64,000 nucleotides of DNA, from positions 102,211,158 to 102,275,157 of the forward strand of contig NC_067472.1 in the NCBI RefSeq assembly GCF_947179515.1, in the 5' to 3' direction. Position 1 is the stretch's first letter; each line of letters starts with the position of its first letter. This DNA is from Apodemus sylvaticus. Lineage: Eukaryota; Chordata; Mammalia; Rodentia; Muridae. A model generated the notes under the pieces. It made no database searches, was not told the origin of the DNA, and worked only from the letters and a program-made list of their open reading frames with translations. A program made the translations under genes and the position numbers. Shown one piece after another: positions 44,993 to 56,019 of the stretch.

Positions 44993-45029
<37 letters not shown>
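44993..45029. repeat. (TG)n microsatellite
   Basis: About 18 TG units, 550 bp before the OR51-type gene. Confidence 0.95.
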
Positions 45030-45030
<1 letters not shown>

Positions 45031-45395
45031 GGGTTACTATACAGAGTGATGAATTTGATCAAGGAACTTCATACTTATGTATCATTAAACTTTTCTGTCA
45101 TTCATTTTCCTACTCAATCTCTTTTCCCCGGTCAGTATTTCCAAGTTGATTCACACTCTTTCTCAGGTAATCCCAACATCTGTTGTCATCTTGTTGTATT
45201 CTGCTGCTGCTCTTTCAAGTCCCCTCTTAAGATCTCTTCTTTCACCCTCAAGATCAGAGAGAGCTTTAATGGGCTTGCATTTGGGAATCTGAATGGAAGG
45301 ACTTGATGGCAGTAAAGTAGGTAATGTACTTTGATGTTAACTAACAATGAAATGGAGATGATGAGGTAGAAATGAAAACTGGATTGCGGAGTGAA

Positions 45396-45475
45396 TATAT
45401 AAAAGCACTGAAGACTTTTTTTTAATTATTGCTGTTCTTATCCTTTGCTGTTCTCTCCCTCTATCTCCTACACAG
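45396..45475 (+). promoter_or_regulatory. TATA box and splice acceptor before the OR51 gene
   Basis: TATATAAAA (45396-45404) lies 145 bp before the coding start. A long pyrimidine tract (TTCTCTCCCTCTATCTCCTACACAG) ends in AG at 45474-45475. Either the TATA box drives a short unspliced leader, or the acceptor joins a distant first exon. The acceptor is the strongest in the window. Confidence 0.45.
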
Positions 45476-45490
45476 ATCCTGGCCTTGTCA

Positions 45491-45616
45491 ATGCCTCCCA
45501 CATTAGAGAATAACCCTGGGATTGAATTGCACTCTAACAGTCAGCCCAATGGCAACGTCAAACTCCAGTACCATTGTGTCTTCTACGTTCTACCTCACAG
45601 GCATCCCTGGCTATGA
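45491..45616 (+). promoter_or_regulatory. Overlapping out-of-frame uORF, OR51 gene
   Basis: ATG at 45491 opens 41 codons and stops with TGA at 45614-45616, 66 nt inside the receptor frame. Under either leader model it is retained in the mRNA. Ribosomes that start there pass the receptor ATG (45549), so it should reduce receptor translation. Confidence 0.5.
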
Positions 45617-46508
45617 GGAATTTCACCACTGGATTTCCATTCCATTTTGTTTCCTTTACCTTGTTGGAATAACAGGCAACTGTATGATCCTGCACATTGT
45701 GCGGACAGACCCCAGACTCCATGAGCCCATGTATTACTTCCTGGCTATGCTTTCCCTCACTGACATGGCCATGTCCCTGCCCACCATGATTTCACTTTTT
45801 AGGGTGTTGTGGTCTATTTCACAAGAGATCCAGTTCAATATTTGCGTGGTCCAAATGTTTCTGATTCATACTTTTTCCTTCACTGAATCATCTGTGCTCT
45901 TGGCCATGGCCCTTGACCGTTACGTGGCTATCTGCCACCCCCTGCGATATGCTACCATTCTCACGCCAAAACTTATTGCCAAGATTGGAACTGCTGCTCT
46001 GCTCAGAAGTTCTATTTTGATAATTCCACTTATGGCCCGTCTAGCCTTCTTTCCCTTCTGTTCCTCCCATGTTCTTTCTCATTCCTATTGTTTGCACCAG
46101 GACATGATCCGCCTGGCTTGTGCTGACATCAGATTCAATGTCATATATGGCCTAGTCCTCATTATTTTGTTGTGGGGCATGGACTCCCTGGGCATTTTTG
46201 TATCTTATGTCTTAATCCTTCGCTCAGTGTTAAAAATTGCATCCCGTGAGGGTAGGCTTAAGGCACTCAACACATGTGCGTCCCATATTTGTGCTGTGCT
46301 CATTCTATATGTGCCCATGATAGGGCTGTCTATTGTTCATCGTTTTGCCAAACATTCCTCTCCCCTCATTCACATCTTCATGGCACATATCTACTTATTG
46401 GTTCCACCAGTGCTTAACCCAATTATCTACAGTGTGAAGACCAAACAGATACGCCAAGGAATCCTCCATTTGATTTGTTCTCCAAAAATCAGTTCTATTA
46501 CAATGTAG
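45549..46508 (+). CDS. Class I olfactory receptor, OR51-type
   Basis: Odorant receptor of 319 residues. The frame is open from a TTG at 45522, but the first ATG is 45549, directly before NSS (5-7), so I start there. Landmarks: GIPGYEEFHHWISIPFC, PMYYF (60-64), Cys99, MALDRYVAIC with DRY 123-125, LSHSYCLHQD (176-185, typical of OR51), KALNTC (238-243), VHRFAKH, NPIIY (290-294) and KTKQIRQGILH. The subfamily is unclear; parts resemble OR51L and OR51V proteins as I remember them. Its leader carries an overlapping uORF. It is the only OR51 member here, between OR52-type genes. Confidence 0.94.
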   Translation: MATSNSSTIVSSTFYLTGIPGYEEFHHWISIPFCFLYLVGITGNCMILHIVRTDPRLHEPMYYFLAMLSLTDMAMSLPTMISLFRVLWSISQEIQFNICVVQMFLIHTFSFTESSVLLAMALDRYVAICHPLRYATILTPKLIAKIGTAALLRSSILIIPLMARLAFFPFCSSHVLSHSYCLHQDMIRLACADIRFNVIYGLVLIILLWGMDSLGIFVSYVLILRSVLKIASREGRLKALNTCASHICAVLILYVPMIGLSIVHRFAKHSSPLIHIFMAHIYLLVPPVLNPIIYSVKTKQIRQGILHLICSPKISSITM

Positions 46509-46514
46509 GCATAT

Positions 46515-47045
46515 CACCAAGACAGACAGGCATCAGCGCTTGCAATGTGAATCATGAAAAATTGTTTGCTCCAGCTGTATTGCATGTAGAGCTGTCAACA
46601 AAAGCAGAAACAAGTCAACAAATAATCACAGGAAGAAACATTCCCTGTCCAATGTGTTTGGAAAGCCAGTCTCCACATATACTTCATAAATCTTCTTCAG
46701 TTATGGATATGTTAGAGATATGGATATGGATATATTGGTAATCATTGCTAATTATTCTTTCCCACTTCCATCCTCAAACTTTATTGCAAATGATTTATCT
46801 ATAAACATAGTGACCTGACATTCCTTTGCCTCTTGATATATCATTCTTCTGTAATTATTATGTGTATGAATGTGCTGAAAGTTAGTGAATTCTTATCTAG
46901 AAATGAGTATTACTGTAGCTAAGAGTAGACATTAATCAATACTCATGGAATTAAAATGTTTACTTACATGGCTCTTTCATACTAAAGATTTAGTTTCCTA
47001 AGGAACAGAAATGGCAGCCTTGAATTTTTGTTGTTTACCTTTGTT
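46515..47045. other. OR51 gene 3' flank
   Basis: No close AATAAA signal was identified after the stop. Otherwise featureless. Confidence 0.4.
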
Positions 47046-47049
47046 TTTT

Positions 47050-47148
47050 GTTTTCTTTTATTTTTGTAATGCTTGAGACCAAGCCTAGGCCATGGTACAT
47101 GCAAAGAAATGCTATTAACTGCAAGCTAACTCACTAGCCTAATAAGTT
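47050..47148 (-). mobile_element. B4/ID-like SINE
   Basis: TTTTTGTAATGCTTGAGACCAAGCCTAGGCCATGGTACATGC ... AACTCACTAGCC is the reverse strand of an ID/B4 head. Confidence 0.55.
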
Positions 47149-47149
47149 C

Positions 47150-48080
47150 AATTTTAAAGAAAGCTGAGAGGGAATTTTGACAATTTTCTAATTATTATGT
47201 GATCATGTGAAACTAATATTATCCATTGAATTAAATATGTCCTAATCATAATTTAGAGTAACTATTACCACAAATATAAGTTCTTACAAGGTTTGTTATC
47301 ACGAAACAGGTGACATAGGTCTTTAAATATTCATCTAGACCTCTCCCCAATGTTCAAAGCCAATAAGTTTTATAAACTTTTTGAAGTTGTCAAGTCTGTG
47401 TCAAGTATGTGTATGTTCATGCATACAGTAGGATAATAATACTTTCATGGTTAATTGGGATTTCTTACATCCTGTGTTTACACTAGCAAAAAGAGGCATA
47501 CAATCAAGCAAACAACCAGATAGAAAGATAAGTTAAAACTCATGTCCTAAGAACCAAAATTCATAATATGATAGATGTGAATAAAAATATATAATATATT
47601 TTCATATACATTTTTTCTAGCTATTAAATAGGAATTGATGCAACTAGACTGTGCTTGTTAATGAGGACTTAAAGTTCCTGTATGTAAAATGATTGTGAAA
47701 TAAATTAGTACTTGAAAAAAAATGACTCATTTGAATATTCATTTTAGTATCTATAGTTGTCAAGAAGACACATTTTATATAAGACCTATTTTAATAATTT
47801 AAATTTAAAATCTTCAAATATTAAGCACCTAATATCACCCAGAAAAAACCACAATCTTTTGTTTGTACCTTGATTTTGGTTTGATTGCATCTATTTACCC
47901 TATTTATTCTTATCTTGGTCTTGTTTACTACCCAATCATGCAACGCACTGATGTTGACAACTGGAATATAAAATAAAGCAAGAGATATAAAGATCAAAAT
48001 GTAATGATTCACTTTACTTTATGATACATCTTTAAAATCAAATTGATTTCATGAAGATATTTAAAAACTTTGATGTCTAT
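47150..48080. other. AT-rich intergenic, nothing recognised
   Basis: No gene or clear repeat. Confidence 0.5.
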
Positions 48081-48084
48081 GAAT

Positions 48085-48265
48085 GCCTGCCTGCATGCAT
48101 GCATATGCACCTCATAAAAGGCTTGTGACCACTGAGGCTAGAAGAGGGCATAGAATTCTCTGAAAATGGATTTATAGATAGTTTGAGCCACCATCTGCAT
48201 TCAGGAAATCAAACGTGGTCCTCTGCAGAACAGTAAGTACTCTTAACTGCTGAGCCTCGGCTCCT
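48085..48265 (-). mobile_element. B3-type SINE
   Basis: Reverse-strand B2/B3: AGAACAGTAAGTACTCTTAACTGCTGAGCC at its head end and the CATGCATGCATATGCAC tail. Confidence 0.75.
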
Positions 48266-48298
48266 TTAGGGATATTATTTACAAAGAATATGATTCAT

Positions 48299-48357
48299 AC
48301 ATATATATAATATATATATATACATATATATAATATATATATATACATATATATATA
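48299..48357. repeat. (AT)n/TACATA microsatellite
   Basis: Two repeats of an ATATATAATATATATATATAC unit; a strong hairpin former. Confidence 0.85.
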
Positions 48358-48359
48358 AT

Positions 48360-49430
48360 CAATAATATTTTATAATAATCATTATAAAAGTAATGCCTTC
48401 AAAGGCAAACTTATTTTTAAATTGTGTATGTTGAGCACACAGAATGCAGGGAGAAGAAGCAAGATATGCCAGTACACATGGAAATTTCTTAACAGTAGCA
48501 TGTTAAAGATCAATGTAACAACAAATACAAACATTAAAATGCTCTGAGTTTCAAAATCTTGATGGACTTATTATTTTCTTTCATGGACACTAGAACTGAA
48601 TGTTTCTAGTCCCGTAAAAAGTCTTGGATATCCTGTTAATTTTAAGATGTATATTTTTACTAATCTTATCTTTTGGTATTCATATATTATTGTATATAGT
48701 TTAAATCTTTAATTTACACTCTGCTACAGCTGAACTGCATGGAACTATCTCTAGTGAGTATACACTGTGAAATGGAAATATATTAGTTCAATTTTTAAAT
48801 CAGCATTGGGAAATCTACAGGGCCACATGTGTCCTTTTATGTCCAGATGTTTGCACACAACTGTAACTGATCTTTTTTCATGTTTTTAGACATGAGATCT
48901 TTCTGTCTTCCAAAGAGCAGTGACACAACTCATCATTATAACTAACTGCAGAGTTCTATTATTACCAAGTTTTCTACCAAGGACTTGATATTCCAAAGTC
49001 ACAGCTCTTTTATATTTCAACCATTCCCAGGTCGATGGCTTGAAGTCAACATCTCAGCAATCTTCTCAGATTTATGTAGAATACAATTTATTTTAGTTAT
49101 TATGTGAGGTACACACATGGCAATGTAGTTGAAAGACAAGTGAGAAAAATATATTTGTAGATAAAAATTACCACTATGTCCTTTAAGTATTCATCAAACT
49201 TAAGAAACTCATCTAATAAAATTATTAATTAATTCTTTGTGGTAGAGCTCAATAGCTCATTTAGCACTATCAGATTTATTAAAAATATGGAGACCTTAAA
49301 GACTAAGAGCTTGTGTTTGAAAATGCCACTTATAATAATAGCAACCACTGACTAGGTGCTTTCTTCCTGTTCTATGCCCCACAAAACATTTTATAACATG
49401 AAACTCAGTAGGGGTTTGAAAAAAAATGTC
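48360..49430. other. AT-rich intergenic, nothing recognised
   Basis: No gene or clear repeat. Confidence 0.5.
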
Positions 49431-49434
49431 ATGT

Positions 49435-50010
49435 TTCCTCAGTTCATTATTATTATTATTTATTATCTTTAATCTTTCCTCACAGTCCAGTCATTATCAC
49501 CAATCCTATTCCACCCTCCAACAGTTCCCTATCCCATCCTTCTCCCCTGTTTCCAAGAGGATGTTCCCATACCCCCTATATCCCCCATATCCCGCCAGAC
49601 CTCCACTCCCTGGAGTCCCAAGTCTCTCAAGGTGTAGGTGCATCTTCTCTCACTGAGGGCAGATGAGGCAGTCTTCTCTGTACATATGTTGGAAGCTTTG
49701 GACCAGCCAGTGTATACTGCCTGGTTGGTGACTCAGAGTCTGAGAGATCTCAGGGGTTCGGGTTCATTGAGACTGCTGGTCTTCTCATGGGGTCACCCTC
49801 CACCTCAGCTTCTTCCAGCCTTTCCAAAATTCAACCACAGGGGTCCCCAACTTCAGACCATTGGTTGGGTGCAAGTATCCGCTTCCATCACAGTCAGCTG
49901 CATGTTGGACCTCTCTGAGGGCAGTCATGCTAGGCTCCTTTTCTGTAAGCGCACCCCAGCATCAGTAATAGTGTGAGGCCCTGAAGCTGACTCCTAGGTC
50001 AGACCCACGC
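49435..50010 (-). mobile_element. Lx-type L1 3' UTR
   Basis: TTATTATTATTTATTATC tail, CAGTCCAGTCATTATC, GTTTCCAAGAGGATGTTCCC and ATCAGTAATAGTGTGAGGCC. Collinear with 29590 and 62925. Confidence 0.8.
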
Positions 50011-50132
50011 TCTGCTATTATAATATGCTGGTACATTTTAATTTATTACATTTGGTAGTCATCAGTGAAAGCAAATCTTGAAGTAATGATTTCAGTTCCC
50101 TTAGGTACTTACATGCTTATACAGACACATAA

Positions 50133-50209
50133 TCAGACACAGACAGACACAGACACACAGACAGACAGGCAAGACAGACAGACAGACAGACAGACACACA
50201 CACACACAC
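50133..50209. repeat. Compound (CAGA)n(CA)n microsatellite
   Basis: CAGA units merge into CA units at the right. Confidence 0.9.
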
Positions 50210-50214
50210 CATAA

Positions 50215-50685
50215 AAGTAAAAGTAAAAATCCCCTAAAAATAAGAGAATAATAAGAGAAGCAGAGTAATAAATCTGAAACAATGACGAGAATGCAAGCCT
50301 CAAAGTCTGGAGCTGCACATCAACCAGCAAGGCTCTGGTTCTACAGAACTCTAGAACAGTGACAGTCTCTGACTAATCTCAAACACATAAGCTTGTGGGG
50401 GACATATTGTATCCAAACCATAATATACTTATAAAAAGAAAAATTAAGCAAAAATCATAATTTATAGGATTGAAGAAAGATAAATGAGGATACTTTTTCT
50501 TTCAAACCTATTAATTTTTCCTAATAAACTATAATGAATAAACAAAACAATTAGCATGATATTGTAAAGATTATAGCATAAATGAATATAGAAAACAACT
50601 CATCTATTCATACACTGAACTTTTAAATTCCATTTTTAAGAATTTTAGAAATAAAATTATATTTAATAAAAGTTGACTTTTGTTC
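50215..50685. other. AT-rich intergenic, nothing recognised
   Basis: No gene or clear repeat. Confidence 0.45.
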
Positions 50686-50689
50686 ATAT

Positions 50690-50870
50690 GTGTGTGGATG
50701 CATGACACATGTCTGCAGGCACTTGTACCATCCAGAAAGGGTATTGGATTCCCTAGTTCTAGAGTTATAGACGGTTGTAAGCCACTCTGTGTAGATGCTG
50801 AGAATCAAATTCCAGTCTTCTGGAATAGCAGTACGAGCTCTTAACTTTTGGAGCACCTTCCACCCCTCAG
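50690..50870 (-). mobile_element. B3-type SINE
   Basis: Reverse-strand B3: GTATTGGATTCCCTAG, GGTTGTAAGCCACTCTGTGTAG, CAGTACGAGCTCTTAAC, ending before ACCTTCCACCCC. Confidence 0.75.
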
Positions 50871-50879
50871 ATTATATTT

Positions 50880-51835
50880 AGTAAAAATGTCAAGAAATAA
50901 ACTAAAATTTGAGCTTTGGGGGTTTGAATTTAAAGACTGAAATGATGTATGGTATATAAAGAGATTATTGAGTCTCATTATAGACTTATTTAGACTATTG
51001 TTTGATTGCCATCTTAGAGCCTCATTGACTGAACAACTTTGCAAACCAATGGTCTCTAAAGGAAAAGGACTTAAAAGCACTCCCCATCAGAGCTCTGGAG
51101 GGGTGCAGATTACAAGGGTAATATAGCTACACCTAAGGACATCACCTCCACCTGTGTTTGGCTCTGTCCCACATCTCCATTTCTTTCCCCGCAGGCCATG
51201 TCAGAGAAAAGCAGCTAAAGAGGCCAACAACAGAGAGGCCAACACATAGCCACACCCACTGCACACACCAAGCTTCTGAGATCAGGTGACAATCTAGGAT
51301 AATAACCATCTTCTTCATTCTATGCTGAAACTGCTGGCTTGGTTCCTCTACTTCATGTACATACCTTCTCTCCTCAAGGGCTTTCTTTTCCACTTAGTCT
51401 CATCATCTCTGTCCTTCATGAGTTGTTCAGGGGTAGTATAAGAAGGAAAGTAAACTGTGAATAGAATTTTATTATTTACTTTTTCCAAAATAATACTTTT
51501 TGTGCCAGCATTAGATATATAAATTTGAACAAGGCAGTGACCCTTTCTAATTTACAATGGCCAAGGTGTGATCACACAGCAATTACAATGAGTGGACTTC
51601 ATGTATGTTCATTTCTCCCTACCCAAATCCTCCTTAAAAATTCCCATCTCATTAATATAACAGAGGGAACAAAGTTAATGAAAGAGTTACAAGAAACACA
51701 CATGAAGAAAGGGTGTAAATTCCAGATTATAGTTTCCTAAATAATTACAGTTCAGTTTAAAATTTAAAATGACATTTATATCTTCATATAGCATAGTTTA
51801 AATGTATTGACTTTTAATAAAATTGTGTCTATTCT
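50880..51835. other. Intergenic, nothing recognised
   Basis: 51130-51420 is GC-richer than its surroundings but shows no gene. Confidence 0.4.
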
Positions 51836-51844
51836 CTGTATGAT

Positions 51845-52030
51845 GGTTTTATTGGCAGGTATATAGGCGTGCTTCATGCATGTCAGAGGAGGAAAGAAGC
51901 CTGAAAGATTGTCATATCTCTGTAATTGGAGTTACAGATGGCTGTGAGCATCCATGTGGGTGCTGTGGACTGAACCCAGGTCCACTGCCAGCCATTGCTC
52001 TTAGGCATTGGGCATCGCTCCAGACCTTGA
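51845..52030 (-). mobile_element. B3-type SINE
   Basis: Reverse-strand B3: GTTACAGATGGCTGTGAGC, ATGTGGGTGCTGTGGACTGAACCCAGGTC, ATCGCTCCAGACC. Confidence 0.8.
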
Positions 52031-52034
52031 ATGT

Positions 52035-52835
52035 ATAGAACTGAAAGAAACAGCCAAATCCCAAGAGGAATCTAACCCTTCTATTTGTGAGAAGTGGCCC
52101 AAAAAATGTAAGTCCAGTTTGGGGGAATGATGCTCATTAATAACCTACAGGTTTGTGGAATTTACAGGGTTAACATGGTTGTGCAGGGGACATTGTGCTG
52201 TCCTATGTTTTCATCCATCCATTCTGGCTTCTTTGATCTTTTGTCTCTAAGGACCAACAGCTCTCCAAATCTGAGAAGCCTTCTGGGAAGTGGGCTACTA
52301 TATTACAAAGCAACCATAGTGACCAAACAGACTCAGAGTCTGCACTGTATTATGAAACAGTTCTTTCTAAACATCTTCTGCATCATAGGAATCAAAGCAG
52401 TATTCAAGATACAGAAAAGTAGAATAGAAAAGAAGGAACTACACACACATAAGTGGCAGTACAGAGCTTAATAATTTCACTTGGCAGAGCAGTATTACTT
52501 AGTACTATTTGGTATCAAAAGAACAAAAGGATCTTGTTAATTTGTCATAAGACTAAATCAGTTCATTAATTTATGATAGATATGATTTGGATAGAACACA
52601 ATATTCCAAGAAGACAGTTGAAGTGAATGGTGTTTAGACAATAACTGAACGAATGGGTCATTTATAGGGAAGCAGAAACTTTAAATACAAGGTAAAATGT
52701 CCATGAAATTATTATCAGAGTATATAAGATACAGAGATTTTCCCTGAGAATTTGTTTTGACTTTGTTTGATTTCTGTAAATCCTTTTGGTGTATAAATCT
52801 GAGGAATGAGACTGAAAACAGACAGGAATCAAAAG
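52035..52835. other. Intergenic, nothing recognised
   Basis: The 114-codon frame at 52127-52471 has no family features that I know. Confidence 0.45.
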
Positions 52836-52839
52836 GTAA

Positions 52840-53107
52840 GAGCCAACCAAAGATTTGGAAGGATCCACGGCTCCAGATACATATGCAGCAGAGGATGGCC
52901 TTATCTGGCAGCAGTGGGAGGGAAGGTTCTTGGTCCTGTGGAGGCTTGATGCCCCAGTGTAGGAGTGAGGTGGGAGTGGGTGGAGGAGCACCCTCACAAA
53001 CGCAGAGGGGAGAGGGGAAAGGGGATGGGATGGAGGGTTTGTGGAGGGATAACTGAGAAAAGGGATATCATTTGAAATGTAAATGAATAAAAGATTAAAA
53101 AAAAAGA
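52840..53107 (+). mobile_element. L1 3' UTR end
   Basis: GAGGCTTGATGCCCCAGTGTAGG, a G-rich block, then ATCATTTGAAATGTAAATGAATAAA and an A-tail. Confidence 0.8.
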
Positions 53108-53109
53108 AT

Positions 53110-54950
53110 TCCAGCAGAAATAGAGTGGACAGCTGCTGAGGAGAAACTGGCATCAAGTAAACCCAGATAGAAGTTTCTGAGTAGCTTCTTCTGCCACAGA
53201 AGAAAAAGTAATGTGGTTTTAGGAATGTGAGATTTATGGGATTCAGAAGGGTTATGCATGTTGTTATAATACATTAAGATAAAATGTATATTAGTTTAAA
53301 AACATGCTTTTGCCTTTTAATTGACTATTAAGAAAGAGTTTCAAGTAAGAAATTTGATTCAGAGACTGAGAAACTGCAAAGAGTGGATGCTGGGAACTTG
53401 GTGTGAAAGTAATTCTTGTGTTTGTGTTCCAGTAAAAGAAAGAAAGAAAGAGTGTGGATTTGGGTGAGTGGGTTAGTGGGAGGAAACTAACCACAATGTA
53501 TTGTAAGAAAAAATATTTTCAATAAAATCAAGATTGTAGAAAAATGGGAAATAGTTGAAAAATTGTGTGAGCAGAAATTTAGAGGCAAGGGCAGTCCACA
53601 TCCAGTACTCTGTCTGTTGACCTCCACAGTAAATGGCCATGTCCAGGTTCCATTTGAAGGAAGCGTGAGTGACAGAGGTAATCTGCTTAGGAGGCGAATG
53701 ATGCTCAAAGCAGACCATGTCTAGGTCGGTAAAGACACTTGTCCTAGCGGAAATCACTTTTATTTTTAAGCAGATTGCACATATTGTCTTCATGCAGATA
53801 ACGTTATCAGAAAGGAAATAAGTTTTTATTGTAACAATGTGTTTTTGGCAAGGATAAATACACTTATTCACATTTTATCAAAGTTTCCTTGCTGGGTTGT
53901 ATGGCTATGTTTCTAGGGGAGCTAATATTTTCCTCACCGTCGCAAAGAACCATGTATTGGCTTATCATGTTCTGTCAGCTACCATTAGCCTCATGATGTT
54001 TGATTCTTCCAGAGGCATGAGCAGAGTTGACCACACCTTAACAAGTCTCTCAGAGAGGACTATGCCATATGCAGGCTTACAAATTAGAAATTGGTGAAAA
54101 TGCAGCAAGACATTGTTCCGTGACTTGTATTTTGGCATTAACTTTATGTGCTGCTATAAGCTTCATCTGCTGTGTGATAGTTCTAAAAAGCTTTCCTATT
54201 ATGATGAAAAAATATTTTCTAAGGTTTTTGATGTGTTTGAGATATCCCTGATAATTTTTCAATTCCTCCCAAAAATACCCCAGAAACCAATTTTCATTGG
54301 CTCTGAAAAGCAAATGATTAAACACAGAATGCAGGTACCATGTTAGAGTTTTTCTCATAAAACTATTATTTAGATATACAGATATGAGTACTTCCCATCG
54401 AGAATATTTGAAAACTGTATTATGAAGACTTCTAGTTAATATTTCACAGTTTGACTGGTAGGTGGAAACTAGAATTCAAGAATGATAGACAACTGTGCTA
54501 GAAAGGTCAGAATACAGTCAGGAAAAGAGCCTTAAACAGTTAGTGTTGTTGGAGAAAGTAACGCTGAATTGCTGGGGCTTTGATCCCCACCATCCCCACT
54601 GTCACTACAAAAGTTAAATGGCAGAGCTGGAGGAAGGGCCTGTGCCAAGCAAGGAAACTGATTAATTTCTTTTGGCTAACTAATGTGCTTATAAACAAAA
54701 ATTTGAGACTATCTCACTGCACAAAAATAAATAATTATTTCCTGATTTTATATTTTTAGAGTAACTTCTCCATCAGGAGATCTTCCTATGGAGTTAATAG
54801 TGCTATAGAAATTTTTATCAGGTTGCTATTTGAAATGAAGATCTTCCTGTGCTTCAATCCAGATTGAAAATCACCAGGGTATCTCTTATGATAAACTTCC
54901 AAGTCATCAAAATGAATGCAAAACTAGGTGGATATCAGACCTTCAAGAAA
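53110..54950. other. Intergenic, nothing recognised
   Basis: Contains a short AAAG repeat near 53435-53452. Open frames here (for example 53473-53871, minus) show no known motifs. Confidence 0.45.
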
Positions 54951-54954
54951 TAAG

Positions 54955-55125
54955 TACTGGTTAGAAAGCTCAGTGGGTAAAGGTTCCTACTCTTACACCA
55001 AATGACCTACATTCAATCCCAGGGAACACATAGATAAAAATGACTTCTCAAAATATGCGCTGTGCCACATGCATGTACACTACACAGAATAAAATAAATA
55101 TAGTAAATGCTTTTTAAAAAGAACA
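54955..55125 (+). mobile_element. B2/B3-type SINE, diverged
   Basis: GGTTAGAAAGCTCAGTGGGTAAAGG head, TTCAATCCCAGGGAACACA, CATGCATGTACACTACACAG and an A-rich tail. Confidence 0.6.
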
Positions 55126-55129
55126 AAGT

Positions 55130-55845
55130 AGCAAAACAACAATAAAAATTTCCAGATAAGAGTCTATGATCAGCATTAGTCATTACTAAAATTGTCAGAC
55201 TGTGGTGACCTAATGTCCACTGATGAGTGATCTGTCTTCCTGTCTTCATCTTCTAAGGAAAATAATGTTGAAATAACCAATCTAACTTTTTCTGTTTCTT
55301 TCTTCGCCCTTTTCTTAGCATAAAATGATCCTCCTCTGCTGAAGGAATATTCATTCTATTTATATAATGAAGCATCACCCAGCTCTGAAGTGAAAAATGA
55401 AATAAAGAGGATCTTTAAATCTTCATAGTGGTCACCTTTGACAACCTAAAATATATCTAAATTTACCTTTAGTGGATTATGAAGCACCTGCTTCTATAAC
55501 TGGATTTTCTTTATTCTTATTAGATCTTTTTGAGTTTCAACAATGGACCTAGGTTTCCTAAGGATAAAAGTGTCCTCCGATAAGTGATTTCTTAAAATGT
55601 CTGCTGTTTGTTAGTGTGTTTGCATTCTATATTTATGCTTATGCTATTCTATTAACTGCCCATGTAATAGCAAATGAAATATTTGTAATAAGATTTACCT
55701 AATGATAATATCAGGAAAAAACTAAGTAAATATAACATTTTCCTTTGCAAATGCCGATCCCATGCCTCCAAATGCAGTTCCCATGCTACTAAAAGTTAAA
55801 AAAAAAATTCAGAGGATTTACAAAGGTTTTGAGAACAGTTTGGTC
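55130..55845. other. Intergenic before the last OR gene
   Basis: AT-rich; no clear TATA box or named repeat. Confidence 0.4.
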
Positions 55846-55851
55846 TTCAAG

Positions 55852-56000
55852 GTGAGTTGTACAAAGTGACTCTAGATTACCCAAGAAAGACATTTAAAAT
55901 TAGCCTAGCACTCATATTTTTTGCCTGTTGGGCTTTTTTCTGCTTACCATGCTGTTAAACTTGCACTTGCAACATCTGTAGGTTTTGTTTTGTTTTTTAG
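55852..56000 (+). promoter_or_regulatory. Putative 149-nt 5' UTR intron of the last OR gene
   Basis: Donor TTCAAG|GTGAGT (GT 55852-55853) and acceptor TTTTGTTTTGTTTTTTAG (AG 55999-56000) are both strong. They would leave a 19-nt leader before the ATG at 56020. Confidence 0.4.
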
Positions 56001-56019
56001 TAACACCCCTAGTTTTAAC

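Noticed and set aside
45522..45548. Extending the OR51-type protein 9 residues upstream
   Set aside because: The frame there begins with TTG, not ATG. The first ATG is 45549, next to the glycosylation site.
55921..56019. Extending the last OR protein 33 residues upstream
   Set aside because: The frame begins with TTG and crosses a strong splice acceptor (56000). The first ATG is 56020.
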